Positions 1-5,355 of a stretch of 5,355 bases of DNA are shown piece after piece. Under the pieces are notes generated by a model, which worked only from the letters and a program-made list of their open reading frames with translations, was not told the origin of the DNA and searched no databases. How positions within the stretch are numbered: the first letter of the stretch is position 1; every line of letters begins with the position of its first letter. A program made the translations under genes and the position numbers. The DNA is from an uncultured Ruaniaceae bacterium (GTDB taxonomy: Bacteria > Actinomycetota > Actinomycetes > Actinomycetales > Beutenbergiaceae), in the NCBI GenBank assembly GCA_947251855.1, contig CAMXUZ010000137.1, positions 1 through 5,355 of the forward strand, read 5' to 3'.

Positions 1-1455
1 GCCGCCGCGCCCCCGGGCGGGCGCGCCTTCCAGCGCGGGCACGGGCGAGCCGCCGGTGAGGACCCAGACGTCCTTAGCGATATCGGAGTTGTCGTGGACG
101 CCCGGCTGGGGGGAGGTGGACCCGAGCCCGCCGGGCATGACGGCGTAGGAATCGTCGTCGGCGACGGCGAAGGTGTGGATCGTCGTCGGGAAGGGCGTGA
201 GTTCGTTCGACCCTACGCTCGGGGTGGTGGAGACCTCCAGGGGCTCTTGCCCCACCCACAGGTGCGGGGTCGCGGAGATCTCGGTGGCGAGATCGGCGCG
301 TTCGCCGATGGACAGGTCCCAACCGTTGACCGTTTCACCCGACGCCGTGGAGGTGACGACGAGGCGCTCGAGGTTCGCGACGACGTGGGACCCCATCGAT
401 CGCTCGCCGCACCAATACGTCACGGTGGAGGGAAGGAGCAGATCCTCGCCGAACAGGTGCCGGCACACGCGGGGGAGGTAGGTCAGCAGCGCGGGGTTCT
501 CCAAGACCCCGGCACCGATGGGGTTGACCACGGAGACCGATCCGGAGTGCGCGGCCTCGATGAGCCCGGGCACCCCGCCGGCGGCCGTGGAGGTGAGATC
601 GACCGGATCGCTCTCGATCGAGGGCAGGTGCCGAAGGAGCACGTCGACGGGTTCGGCATCTCCCAACGTACGCAGCCACAGCCGGCCATCGGCGACGATG
701 AGGTCCGCCGGGGAGACGATCGGGACGCCGAGGGTGTCGGCGAGGTAGGCCTGATCGAACGTCGCTCCCCGTTTGCCCGGCACGAGCATGACGACCGTCG
801 GCGAATCGCTCGGCGTAGGCGGGATCTCGTCGAGCCGTTGCCGAAAGAGCTGGAAGAACGGGCCGAGCCGGTGAACGGAGATGGATCGGTAGGCGCCCGC
901 GAGAACATCGGTGACGGCGCGGCGGTCCGCCATCGCGTACCCGAGCCCGGGCAGCAGGTCGGTGGAATCAGAGAGCACCGACCACGCGCCGTCGGCGTTG
1001 CGGGCGAGCTGGGCGCTGGTGTGGAAGAGCTGGTGATCCCCGCTCACCCGGGTTCCGTCGGCGGCGCGGATGAAACCGGGGTTGCCGAGGATGATCTCGG
1101 CGGGCAGGACGCCCTCGAGGAGCAGGTTGCGCGGCCCGTAGAGGTCGGTGAGGATCGCGTCAAGAACGCGGGAGCGCTGCGCGAGCCCGGCCTCCAACCG
1201 GCGCCATTCCACGGAGTCGAGCACCACGGGGAGGGGGTCGAGCTGCCAGGGGCGGGTGAGGTTCGCCCCCGAGCGGACGCCCTGATCGGCGAGGAGGGAA
1301 ACGACGTCGTCCCGGCGGGAGGAGAGGCTCGACCACGACTGCAGCCCGGCGAGCCCCGCGAGGTGTTCCCACGCCTCCTTCGCCGCGCCCTGGGCCTGAA
1401 GCATCTCGTCGTGCCCCGGACCGTCGGCACTGTAGTTCGCCAAAAGGTTCGGCAA
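1..1455 (-). CDS. Circularly permuted ATP-grasp protein (DUF404/DUF407 type), 3' end cut by window edge
   Basis: About 485 residues are visible and the frame stays open to the left edge. Landmarks of the circularly permuted ATP-grasp family appear in order: RPWQLDPLP near residue 68, LTDLYGPRNLL near 103, NPGFIRAADG near 125, VPGKRG near 225, NPIGAGVLENP near 311, YWCG at 347-350, YAVMPGG at 437-443 and KDVWVL at 461-466. Family members are thought to be amide- or peptide-bond-forming ligases that use ATP, and many are fused to or neighbour an alpha-E (DUF403) domain. The polar Pro/Ala/Gly-rich stretch after KDVWVL resembles the linker of such fusions, so an alpha-E domain may lie just outside the window (inference). 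The start is taken as TTG at 1455-1453 because GGGAG lies five bases upstream; TTG at 1467 and TTG at 1443 are alternatives. There is a 51-base gap from the methyltransferase gene, so co-transcription is likely. Oddity: the arginine usually found shortly after PGGL is absent here. The substrate is unknown and there is no signal peptide, so it is probably cytoplasmic. Confidence 0.88.
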   Translation of the reverse strand, partial: MPNLLANYSADGPGHDEMLQAQGAAKEAWEHLAGLAGLQSWSSLSSRRDDVVSLLADQGVRSGANLTRPWQLDPLPVVLDSVEWRRLEAGLAQRSRVLDAILTDLYGPRNLLLEGVLPAEIILGNPGFIRAADGTRVSGDHQLFHTSAQLARNADGAWSVLSDSTDLLPGLGYAMADRRAVTDVLAGAYRSISVHRLGPFFQLFRQRLDEIPPTPSDSPTVVMLVPGKRGATFDQAYLADTLGVPIVSPADLIVADGRLWLRTLGDAEPVDVLLRHLPSIESDPVDLTSTAAGGVPGLIEAAHSGSVSVVNPIGAGVLENPALLTYLPRVCRHLFGEDLLLPSTVTYWCGERSMGSHVVANLERLVVTSTASGETVNGWDLSIGERADLATEISATPHLWVGQEPLEVSTTPSVGSNELTPFPTTIHTFAVADDDSYAVMPGGLGSTSPQPGVHDNSDIAKDVWVLTGGSPVPALEGAPARGRGG

Positions 1456-1460
1456 TGAAA

Positions 1461-1465
1461 CTCCC
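1461..1465 (-). promoter_or_regulatory. Ribosome binding site deciding a TTG start
   Basis: On the minus strand GGGAG is followed by five bases and then TTG at 1455-1453. No ATG or GTG lies between the in-frame stop (1473-1471) and the conserved N-terminal residues, so this site supports TTG as the start of the ATP-grasp gene. Confidence 0.6.
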
Positions 1466-1506
1466 AAGTATCACGCGTCGGTGCGCACGTCAGTTCTCGC
1501 TACATT

Positions 1507-2157
1507 TTACTTCAAGTTGACTTCCATGGGGGGCAATCCGGGGCTGGCGGCCTGCGGCGTCGCCAGGACGGCGACGAGGAATTCGGAGCGGTTCCCGAAC
1601 GGGCGCAGGTCCCAGGAGGAGAACGTCGCATCGACGCTGAACCCGGCCGCGCGGGCGTCGTCGAGGAAATGGTCGAACCCATAGCCGCGGCCGATCCCGA
1701 AGCCGATCACCGCGCGGCCGCCTGCCGTGAGGTGGCGGGCCATGCGGCGCAGCACCTGCACTTCGGTCTCCGGGGCGAGGAAGGTGATCGTGTTACCCGC
1801 GCACACGATGATGTCGAAGGGTTCTTCGATTCCCGCAGCGGGCAGGTCGAGATCGACGAGGTCGCCGGTGAGCCACGTCGCCTCCGGATGGTCCTCGCGG
1901 GCCGCGCCGATGAGCACCGGGTCGACGTCGACGCCGACGACCGTGTGCCCCTGCCGGGCGAGATAGGCCCCCACCCGCCCGGGCCCGCACCCGGCGTCGA
2001 GAACCCTCGCGCCGCGGGGGACCATCGCGTCGATGAGTCGGGCTTCGCCGTAGATGTCCTCACCACGGGCGGCCATGTCGCGGAAACGTTGAACGTACCA
2101 GTGGGAGTGCTCGGGGTTAGCGGTGACCATCGCTTCCCACTTCGAAATTGGGCGCAT
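1507..2157 (-). CDS. Class I SAM-dependent methyltransferase
   Basis: 216 residues with a Rossmann-type methyltransferase core. The SAM-binding glycine motif VLDAGCGPGR is at residues 52-61. The acidic end of strand two is in GVDVDP (75-80), where an aspartate would contact the ribose of SAM. GDLVDLDL (98-105) gives the adenine-contacting acidic position, and FDIIVCAGN (114-122) is the strand-four motif. The N-terminal NPEHSHWYVQRF is typical of an actinobacterial group of small soluble methyltransferases; the length is normal for that group. The substrate is not known. The start is uncertain: ATG at 2157 has GGAG only one base upstream, while ATG at 2130 (residue 10) has GGGAAG two bases upstream, and neither spacing is ideal. 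I keep 2157 because relatives carry a similar N-terminal extension (from memory). The gene starts 33 bases after the membrane protein gene stops, so it is probably in the same transcript. Confidence 0.9.
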   Translation of the reverse strand: MRPISKWEAMVTANPEHSHWYVQRFRDMAARGEDIYGEARLIDAMVPRGARVLDAGCGPGRVGAYLARQGHTVVGVDVDPVLIGAAREDHPEATWLTGDLVDLDLPAAGIEEPFDIIVCAGNTITFLAPETEVQVLRRMARHLTAGGRAVIGFGIGRGYGFDHFLDDARAAGFSVDATFSSWDLRPFGNRSEFLVAVLATPQAASPGLPPMEVNLK

Positions 2158-2190
2158 GCTCCAACTGTAACCGCCCGCCCCGGCCCGTCC

Positions 2191-4131
2191 CTATTCCGCG
2201 AGCGGCGGGTGGACGCTCAGCAGCGACCACGTCCGCTTGCGCCGGACCACCCAGAACGCGAGTGCGAACATCGCCGCGGCGAACAGGGCGAGCACGGTGA
2301 GGTCGCCCGCGAGCTTCGCTGAGGAGCCTCCCGAGAACGTGATCCGTAGCGCGTCGATGACGTAGGTCATCGGCAGGTAGGGGTGGATCGCCTTCAACGG
2401 CGCGGGCAGGGTCTCCATCGGGTAGATCCCCGCCGAGGAGGTGAGTTGGAGCATGAGCAACACGAGCAGCACCGCCGATCCCACGAGGCCGAGCCCGGTT
2501 CGGGCGGCGTGGGCGATGAGGGTGAACAGCAGCACCGTCACGGTGATCACCAGCAAGGACATGCCCGGATGGACCGGATCCAACCCGAGCCCCAGCCACG
2601 AGACCGCATACAGCAGGTACGCTCCCGCAAGCCCGATGCCCGCGACCGGCAGCCACCCCGAGAGCAGCACCCGCAGGGAGTTCGCCTGGCTCGCCAGCGC
2701 CCGCCCGGAGATCGGGCGCAGGACGAGGAAGACGACGATCCCGAACACCCACAGCGAGATGGCGAAGAAGAACGGCGCGAGCCCGCGGCCGTACACGTGG
2801 GCGGGGTTATCAACCTCGAGGTCGACGTCGGTGGGATCGCCGAGGATCTGCGCGTTGGCCTCCCGGGTGTCCCGGTCGAGGGCAGGGACTTGGGCGATGA
2901 TCTCATCGAGGCCGTCGGCGAGGTCATTGGAACCGTCCGCGGCATCCTCGAGCCCACCGGCGAGCTCGCCCGCGCCGTCCCGGGCGTCCCCGAGCCGGGG
3001 CGCCAACTCTGCGAGTCCGGCCGAGACCTGATGGGCGCCGTCGTTGAGGGTATTGACGTCGGATTGCGCGTCCCGGATCTTCGTCTGGATATCGGGGACG
3101 GCGGTCACGGCCGCTTGCGCGGAGGAGTGCACCCGATCCGCCGAGTCGTGGATATCGGAGGTCGTCGAAGCGATCTCGTTGGTGCGCCCGGCAAGCGCGT
3201 CCGCTGCCGCCGCGAGGTCTTGATACGCCTGCGAATCGGCAACATCGGGGTGGTCCTCGGCGATCTTCGCGATCGCCGCGTCAACCTCCTCGACCCGCGA
3301 GTCGAGCGAATCCGCCCCCGCGGAGACGAGCCCGGAGAGTTCGTCGGCGGCGCCGGAGAGTTCTTCGGCGTCCTCGGTGATCTGCGGCAACGCGGGCACG
3401 AGGTCGTTCGCGATCGGGTTGATGACGTCGGCGATCTGCTGGGTGCCGCCCGCGACCTGCTCGGACCCCGCGGAAAGTTCCTGGGCACCGTCGGCCGCCG
3501 TGACGAGCCCATCGGCGAGCTCCGCGGAGCCGCTCCTCGCATCCCCGAGCCCGTCGGCGAGATCATGCGCCCCGTCCTGGGCCTGACCGATCCCGTCGCG
3601 CAGATCGGCGAGGGAGCCGTACACCGACTCGAAGTAGGCGGTGGTCGCGGCGGAGTTCACCTGATCGTGCAGCTGTTTTTGCACCGTCTCCGCCATGATC
3701 CCCACGACGAACCCGTTCGCGTCGTTGCGGCGCATGTCGATCGTCGCGCGCTCGGGGGTGCCGTCCGCGCCCGAGGCGAGGTTGGCGGAGAAGTCTTCGG
3801 GGATCGTGATGGTGATGTAGTAGCGCCCGCTCTCCAGGCCGTCCGCCGCGTCCTTTGCGTCGGTGACCTGCCAGCCGAACACCGGCTCCTCGAGCATCTT
3901 GTCAACGAGTTCCTCCCCCGCGGCGATGTCCGTGCCGTCCACCGTCACCGGTTCGTCCTCGTTGACGACGGCGACGGGCACCTGATCGAGATCGCCGTAC
4001 GGGTCCCAGTTCGACCACAGGTACAGCGCCCCGTACAGCGTGGGAACGATGAGGAGGAAGATCACGGCGAGCCGGTTCAGCGGGCGGGAGTGACGGGCGA
4101 TCTCGCTCGTGGCTAGGCGTAGGGTCTTCAT
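2191..4131 (-). CDS. YhgE/Pip-family membrane protein with ABC-2-type membrane domain
   Basis: 646 residues. An N-terminal membrane segment (about 21-39) is followed by the family mark VPVAVVNEDEP (51-61) and an extracytoplasmic domain to about 175. A long Ala/Asp/Gly-rich helical region (about 175-415) holds two arrays of LxxG-type seven-residue repeats. Then come five membrane segments at about 449-471, 493-513, 524-541, 546-566 and 608-629. SSAGIYPMETLP (565-576) followed by PYLPMTYVIDALR (584-596) is the hallmark of ABC-2-type permeases. The family includes the Lactococcus phage infection protein Pip and Bacillus YhgE and is related in layout to the type VII secretion protein EsaA; the actual substrate is generally unknown. 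The start ATG at 4131 is chosen over the longer frame from 4320 because GGGAGG lies six bases upstream and the extra 63 residues are an Arg/Ser/Pro-rich shadow of the ATPase gene. It begins one base after the ATPase stop, so translation is probably coupled and the two proteins probably form a complex. Confidence 0.93.
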   Translation of the reverse strand: MKTLRLATSEIARHSRPLNRLAVIFLLIVPTLYGALYLWSNWDPYGDLDQVPVAVVNEDEPVTVDGTDIAAGEELVDKMLEEPVFGWQVTDAKDAADGLESGRYYITITIPEDFSANLASGADGTPERATIDMRRNDANGFVVGIMAETVQKQLHDQVNSAATTAYFESVYGSLADLRDGIGQAQDGAHDLADGLGDARSGSAELADGLVTAADGAQELSAGSEQVAGGTQQIADVINPIANDLVPALPQITEDAEELSGAADELSGLVSAGADSLDSRVEEVDAAIAKIAEDHPDVADSQAYQDLAAAADALAGRTNEIASTTSDIHDSADRVHSSAQAAVTAVPDIQTKIRDAQSDVNTLNDGAHQVSAGLAELAPRLGDARDGAGELAGGLEDAADGSNDLADGLDEIIAQVPALDRDTREANAQILGDPTDVDLEVDNPAHVYGRGLAPFFFAISLWVFGIVVFLVLRPISGRALASQANSLRVLLSGWLPVAGIGLAGAYLLYAVSWLGLGLDPVHPGMSLLVITVTVLLFTLIAHAARTGLGLVGSAVLLVLLMLQLTSSAGIYPMETLPAPLKAIHPYLPMTYVIDALRITFSGGSSAKLAGDLTVLALFAAAMFALAFWVVRRKRTWSLLSVHPPLAE

Positions 4132-4132
4132 A

Positions 4133-4849
4133 TCAGGCCTCCCGGTGCGAGGGGGTCTCGTGTTCGTGGGGGTCGAGGGGGACGACGACGCCCGCGACCG
4201 CCTGCGCCTCCCGGACGGTGGAGGCGACGACGGCCATCGCCCGCGTCCGCAGCTCCCCGCGGGCGAGGCGCCCGATGATGTGCCACGCCTGGGCGAGCTG
4301 CCCATCGGTGAGGTTCGCATCGACGTCGTCGATGACGATCGCTCGCGGGCCCGTGAAGGTGGCGAGCAGCAGGTGGGCGATGAGCTGTTCGAGGTCGTCC
4401 AGCGCGTTCAGCGGCGCGTCCCCGGGGAAGGGCAGGTCGAAGTTCGCGCGCCACAGCGCCATGTGGTCGAGCGCGGCCTCGACCGGGATGTTCGCCCAAT
4501 CGGCGGCGTCGCGCAGGTTGCGGTTGAGCGTGAGTTCGGAGTCGAGGCCGATGATGTGGCCGATGCGGGCGATGGCCACTTGTTTGCGCACGTCCCGGAT
4601 CTCCCGCCAGGAGGGGTCCGGGGTGAGGGTGTGTTCACCGACGGTGAGCGCGCCGTGGGTGAGGTGGAGTCGGCCCGCGATCGCGAGGAGTAGGGTGGAA
4701 CGGCCGGATCCGGACGGTCCGGTGAGGGCGGCTACTTCGCCGGCATCGAGGCGGAACCGGGCGCCTCGGAACGCCCAGCCGCGGATCCCCCGCAACCCTG
4801 CGCCGTCGACATAAATGAGTGGGGCCGTGTCGGCCTGTTCATCGTCCAT
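4133..4849 (-). CDS. Degenerate ABC-type ATP-binding protein, partner of YhgE/Pip protein
   Basis: 238 residues, the length of a normal ABC nucleotide-binding domain, ending with only one base before the membrane protein start. The fold is recognisable: a Walker A loop GPSGSGRST (44-52), a Walker B strand AIVIDDVD (170-177) and a D-loop-like ANLTD (178-182). Almost every catalytic position is altered. Arg50 replaces the Walker A lysine. Gly101 sits at the Q-loop position (IGHIIG instead of IGYVFQ). ALDDL (149-153) occupies the place of LSGGQ. Asp175 replaces the catalytic glutamate. VASTV (208-212) replaces the switch-histidine motif. The frame is intact, with no stop or frameshift, which suggests selection for a function other than ordinary ATP-driven transport. 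ATP-binding proteins beside YhgE/Pip genes are known in actinobacteria (general knowledge). The start ATG at 4849 has no Shine-Dalgarno sequence upstream, so the messenger may be leaderless. My motif alignment was done by eye; the loss of the signature and the K-to-R change are clear, the Q-loop and H-loop positions less so. Confidence 0.85.
   Translation of the reverse strand: MDDEQADTAPLIYVDGAGLRGIRGWAFRGARFRLDAGEVAALTGPSGSGRSTLLLAIAGRLHLTHGALTVGEHTLTPDPSWREIRDVRKQVAIARIGHIIGLDSELTLNRNLRDAADWANIPVEAALDHMALWRANFDLPFPGDAPLNALDDLEQLIAHLLLATFTGPRAIVIDDVDANLTDGQLAQAWHIIGRLARGELRTRAMAVVASTVREAQAVAGVVVPLDPHEHETPSHREA
4138..4143 (-). promoter_or_regulatory. Ribosome binding site of YhgE/Pip gene inside the ATPase gene
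   Basis: GGGAGG on the minus strand, six bases before ATG at 4131, lies in the last codons of the ATPase gene. The ATPase stop TGA (4135-4133) falls between this site and the start. This layout is typical of translational coupling and fixes the membrane protein start. Confidence 0.75.
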
Positions 4850-4857
4850 AACGTATA

Positions 4858-4863
4858 AAACTA
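4858..4863 (-). promoter_or_regulatory. Possible -10 element for a leaderless operon transcript
   Basis: TAGTTT on the minus strand fits the actinobacterial TANNNT -10 pattern and ends eight bases before ATG at 4849. Transcription would then start at or next to the A of the start codon. That agrees with the lack of any Shine-Dalgarno sequence. The -35 region is not convincing, so this is tentative. Confidence 0.3.
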
Positions 4864-4864
4864 T

Positions 4865-4881
4865 CTAACTGAGACCAGTAG
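4865..4881. repeat. Imperfect inverted repeat, possible operator
   Basis: ACTG-AGAC-CAGT (4868-4879) is a perfect short dyad. It extends outward to CTAACTG and CAGTAG with one bulged base. It lies just upstream of the proposed -10 element of the minus-strand operon, where a repressor could block transcription. The arms are short and could arise by chance. Confidence 0.3.
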
Positions 4882-4921
4882 TTCTAGGTAAATTGGTGAA
4901 GTAGTGGGGCGAATAACAGTG

Positions 4922-4937
4922 TCTCACCCCAGTGAGA
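4922..4937 (+). repeat. Small hairpin before the SWIM/SNF2 gene start
   Basis: TCTCAC and GTGAGA form six paired bases around the loop CCCA, ending seven bases before ATG at 4945. The right arm overlaps the only purine-rich stretch (GAGAAG, 4934-4939) that could serve as ribosome binding site. The hairpin could therefore affect translation or act as a protein binding site. There is no T run, so it is not a terminator. Confidence 0.35.
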
Positions 4938-4944
4938 AGATGAC

Positions 4945-5355
4945 ATGGTGAATAGCTCCCTGCCTGAGGTTGATGACGACGTGCTCCGCCAGCGCGTATC
5001 TCACGGAGCCTATTCCCGTGGCCGCGGGTATGCGGATGAGGGCGCGGTTCTGCAGCTGAATTGGGACGGCGAGAATCTCTCCGCCAGCGTGGTGGGCTCC
5101 TCGCCGGCGCCATACCGATGCCGGATCTCGCTCGTGCAGGTGGGCTCGATGTGGATCCCGATGGTGATGGGCTGCTCCTGCCCCGTGCGCACCGGCTGCA
5201 AACACGCGGTGGCCACCCTCATCACGGCGCGGGACCGCTCGCGCACCGCCCCGGACGCGGATTGGCGTGCGGCCCTGGGAACGTTCGCCCCCGGGCAGAA
5301 GGGCGCGGCCCCGCTCGCGCTGGGGTTCTACCTCCGGCCCGAGTCCGGCCCCTCG
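4945..5355 (+). CDS. SWIM zinc finger protein, probable N-terminus of an SNF2-family helicase (3' end cut)
   Basis: 137 codons are visible and the frame is open to the right edge. The SWIM-type zinc-binding motif CxCx5CxH is complete at Cys77, Cys79, Cys85 and His87. Upstream, YSRGRGYADEGAV (about residues 23-35) is the usual lead-in of SWIM proteins. Downstream, DWRAAL and LALGFYL resemble the segment that joins SWIM domains to SNF2-type DEAD/DEAH helicase domains in actinobacteria. A full protein would be around a thousand residues; a stand-alone SWIM protein is the alternative. Such proteins are presumed to remodel or translocate on nucleic acid. Start: ATG at 4945 is directly followed by GTG, and an in-frame stop at 4933-4935 excludes anything earlier; GAGAAG five bases upstream is a weak ribosome binding site. 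The gene is divergent from the operon and its function is not obviously linked to it. Confidence 0.8.
   Translation, partial: MVNSSLPEVDDDVLRQRVSHGAYSRGRGYADEGAVLQLNWDGENLSASVVGSSPAPYRCRISLVQVGSMWIPMVMGCSCPVRTGCKHAVATLITARDRSRTAPDADWRAALGTFAPGQKGAAPLALGFYLRPESGPS

Larger units (their letters stand above)
1..4849 (-). other. Putative four-gene operon
   Basis: The ATP-binding protein, YhgE/Pip protein, methyltransferase and ATP-grasp genes share one strand, with gaps of 1, 33 and 51 bases. I see no hairpin followed by a T run in any gap. The only sizeable promoter-like region is upstream of 4849. The last gap contains an 8-base palindrome (1481-1488) but no terminator, so read-through is expected. 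The operon may continue beyond the left edge. Confidence 0.6.
4850..4944. promoter_or_regulatory. Divergent intergenic region with promoters for both flanking genes
   Basis: This 95-base gap separates the minus-strand operon from the plus-strand SWIM/SNF2 gene. Its left three quarters are clearly AT-rich against a GC-rich surrounding, as expected for promoters. It contains a dyad at 4865-4881 and a small hairpin at 4922-4937. A plus-strand promoter must lie here, but I could not choose a convincing -35/-10 pair: TTGGTG (4893-4898) and TAACAG (4914-4919) are only 15 bases apart. Confidence 0.6.

Noticed and set aside
94..1458. A 454-codon open frame on the plus strand opposite the ATP-grasp gene
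   Set aside because: Its product is Arg/Gly/Glu-rich low-complexity sequence with no recognisable motifs. It is a GC-bias shadow of the minus-strand gene, whose family motifs are clear.
1471..1490. Palindromes ACGCGT and GTGCGCAC in the gap before the ATP-grasp gene, considered as a terminator
   Set aside because: The arms are very short, there is no T run, and such GC palindromes are expected by chance at this base composition.
2383..4116. A 577-codon open frame on the plus strand opposite the YhgE/Pip gene
   Set aside because: It is Arg/Gly/Val-rich and its apparent periodicity mirrors the repeats of the real minus-strand gene. No domain is recognisable and it has no family features of its own.
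4132..4320. N-terminal extension of the YhgE/Pip protein starting at 4320
   Set aside because: The extra 63 residues are Arg/Ser/Pro-rich and overlap the ATPase gene in another frame. The ATG at 4131 has a strong ribosome binding site and is followed directly by the family's N-terminal membrane segment.
4109..4814. Plus-strand frames opposite the ATP-binding protein gene
   Set aside because: They have shadow-like composition; the minus-strand protein carries the Walker A and Walker B motifs.
4865..5246. Minus-strand frames opposite the SWIM/SNF2 gene
   Set aside because: They have no recognisable motifs, and one runs through the promoter region. The plus frame carries the complete CxCx5CxH zinc motif.

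Overview
The window is high-GC, densely coding DNA that looks chromosomal. Long overlapping shadow frames, strong G/C bias at third codon positions, a TTG start and the families present all suggest an actinobacterium (Actinomycetota). I cannot name a genus. No RNA genes, insertion sequences, CRISPR arrays, attachment sites or phage genes are visible.

Layout: four genes on the minus strand run right to left from about 4849 to the left edge, with gaps of 1, 33 and 51 bases, so they probably form one operon. In order of transcription they are: (i) an ABC-type ATP-binding protein whose catalytic motifs are nearly all degraded (4133-4849); (ii) a YhgE/Pip-family membrane protein with ABC-2-type C-terminal membrane segments and two arrays of seven-residue Leu/Gly repeats (2191-4131); (iii) a small class I SAM-dependent methyltransferase (1507-2157); (iv) a circularly permuted ATP-grasp protein (DUF404/DUF407, amidoligase-like), cut by the left edge where an alpha-E domain may follow (1-1455). 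A 95-base AT-rich intergenic region (4850-4944) separates the operon from a divergent plus-strand gene (4945 to the right edge). That gene encodes a protein with an N-terminal SWIM zinc finger, most likely the start of an SNF2-family helicase.

How they may work together: the ATP-binding protein and the YhgE/Pip protein are translationally coupled (stop and start one base apart, with the ribosome binding site inside the upstream gene) and probably act together at the membrane. The methyltransferase and the ATP-grasp protein are soluble, and their substrates cannot be read from sequence. Sharing an operon with an envelope protein raises the possibility that they modify a peptide or small molecule handled by the membrane pair, but that is inference. 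The most unusual feature is the ATPase: Walker A lysine, Q-loop glutamine, LSGGQ signature, catalytic glutamate and switch histidine are all replaced, yet the fold and the reading frame are intact.
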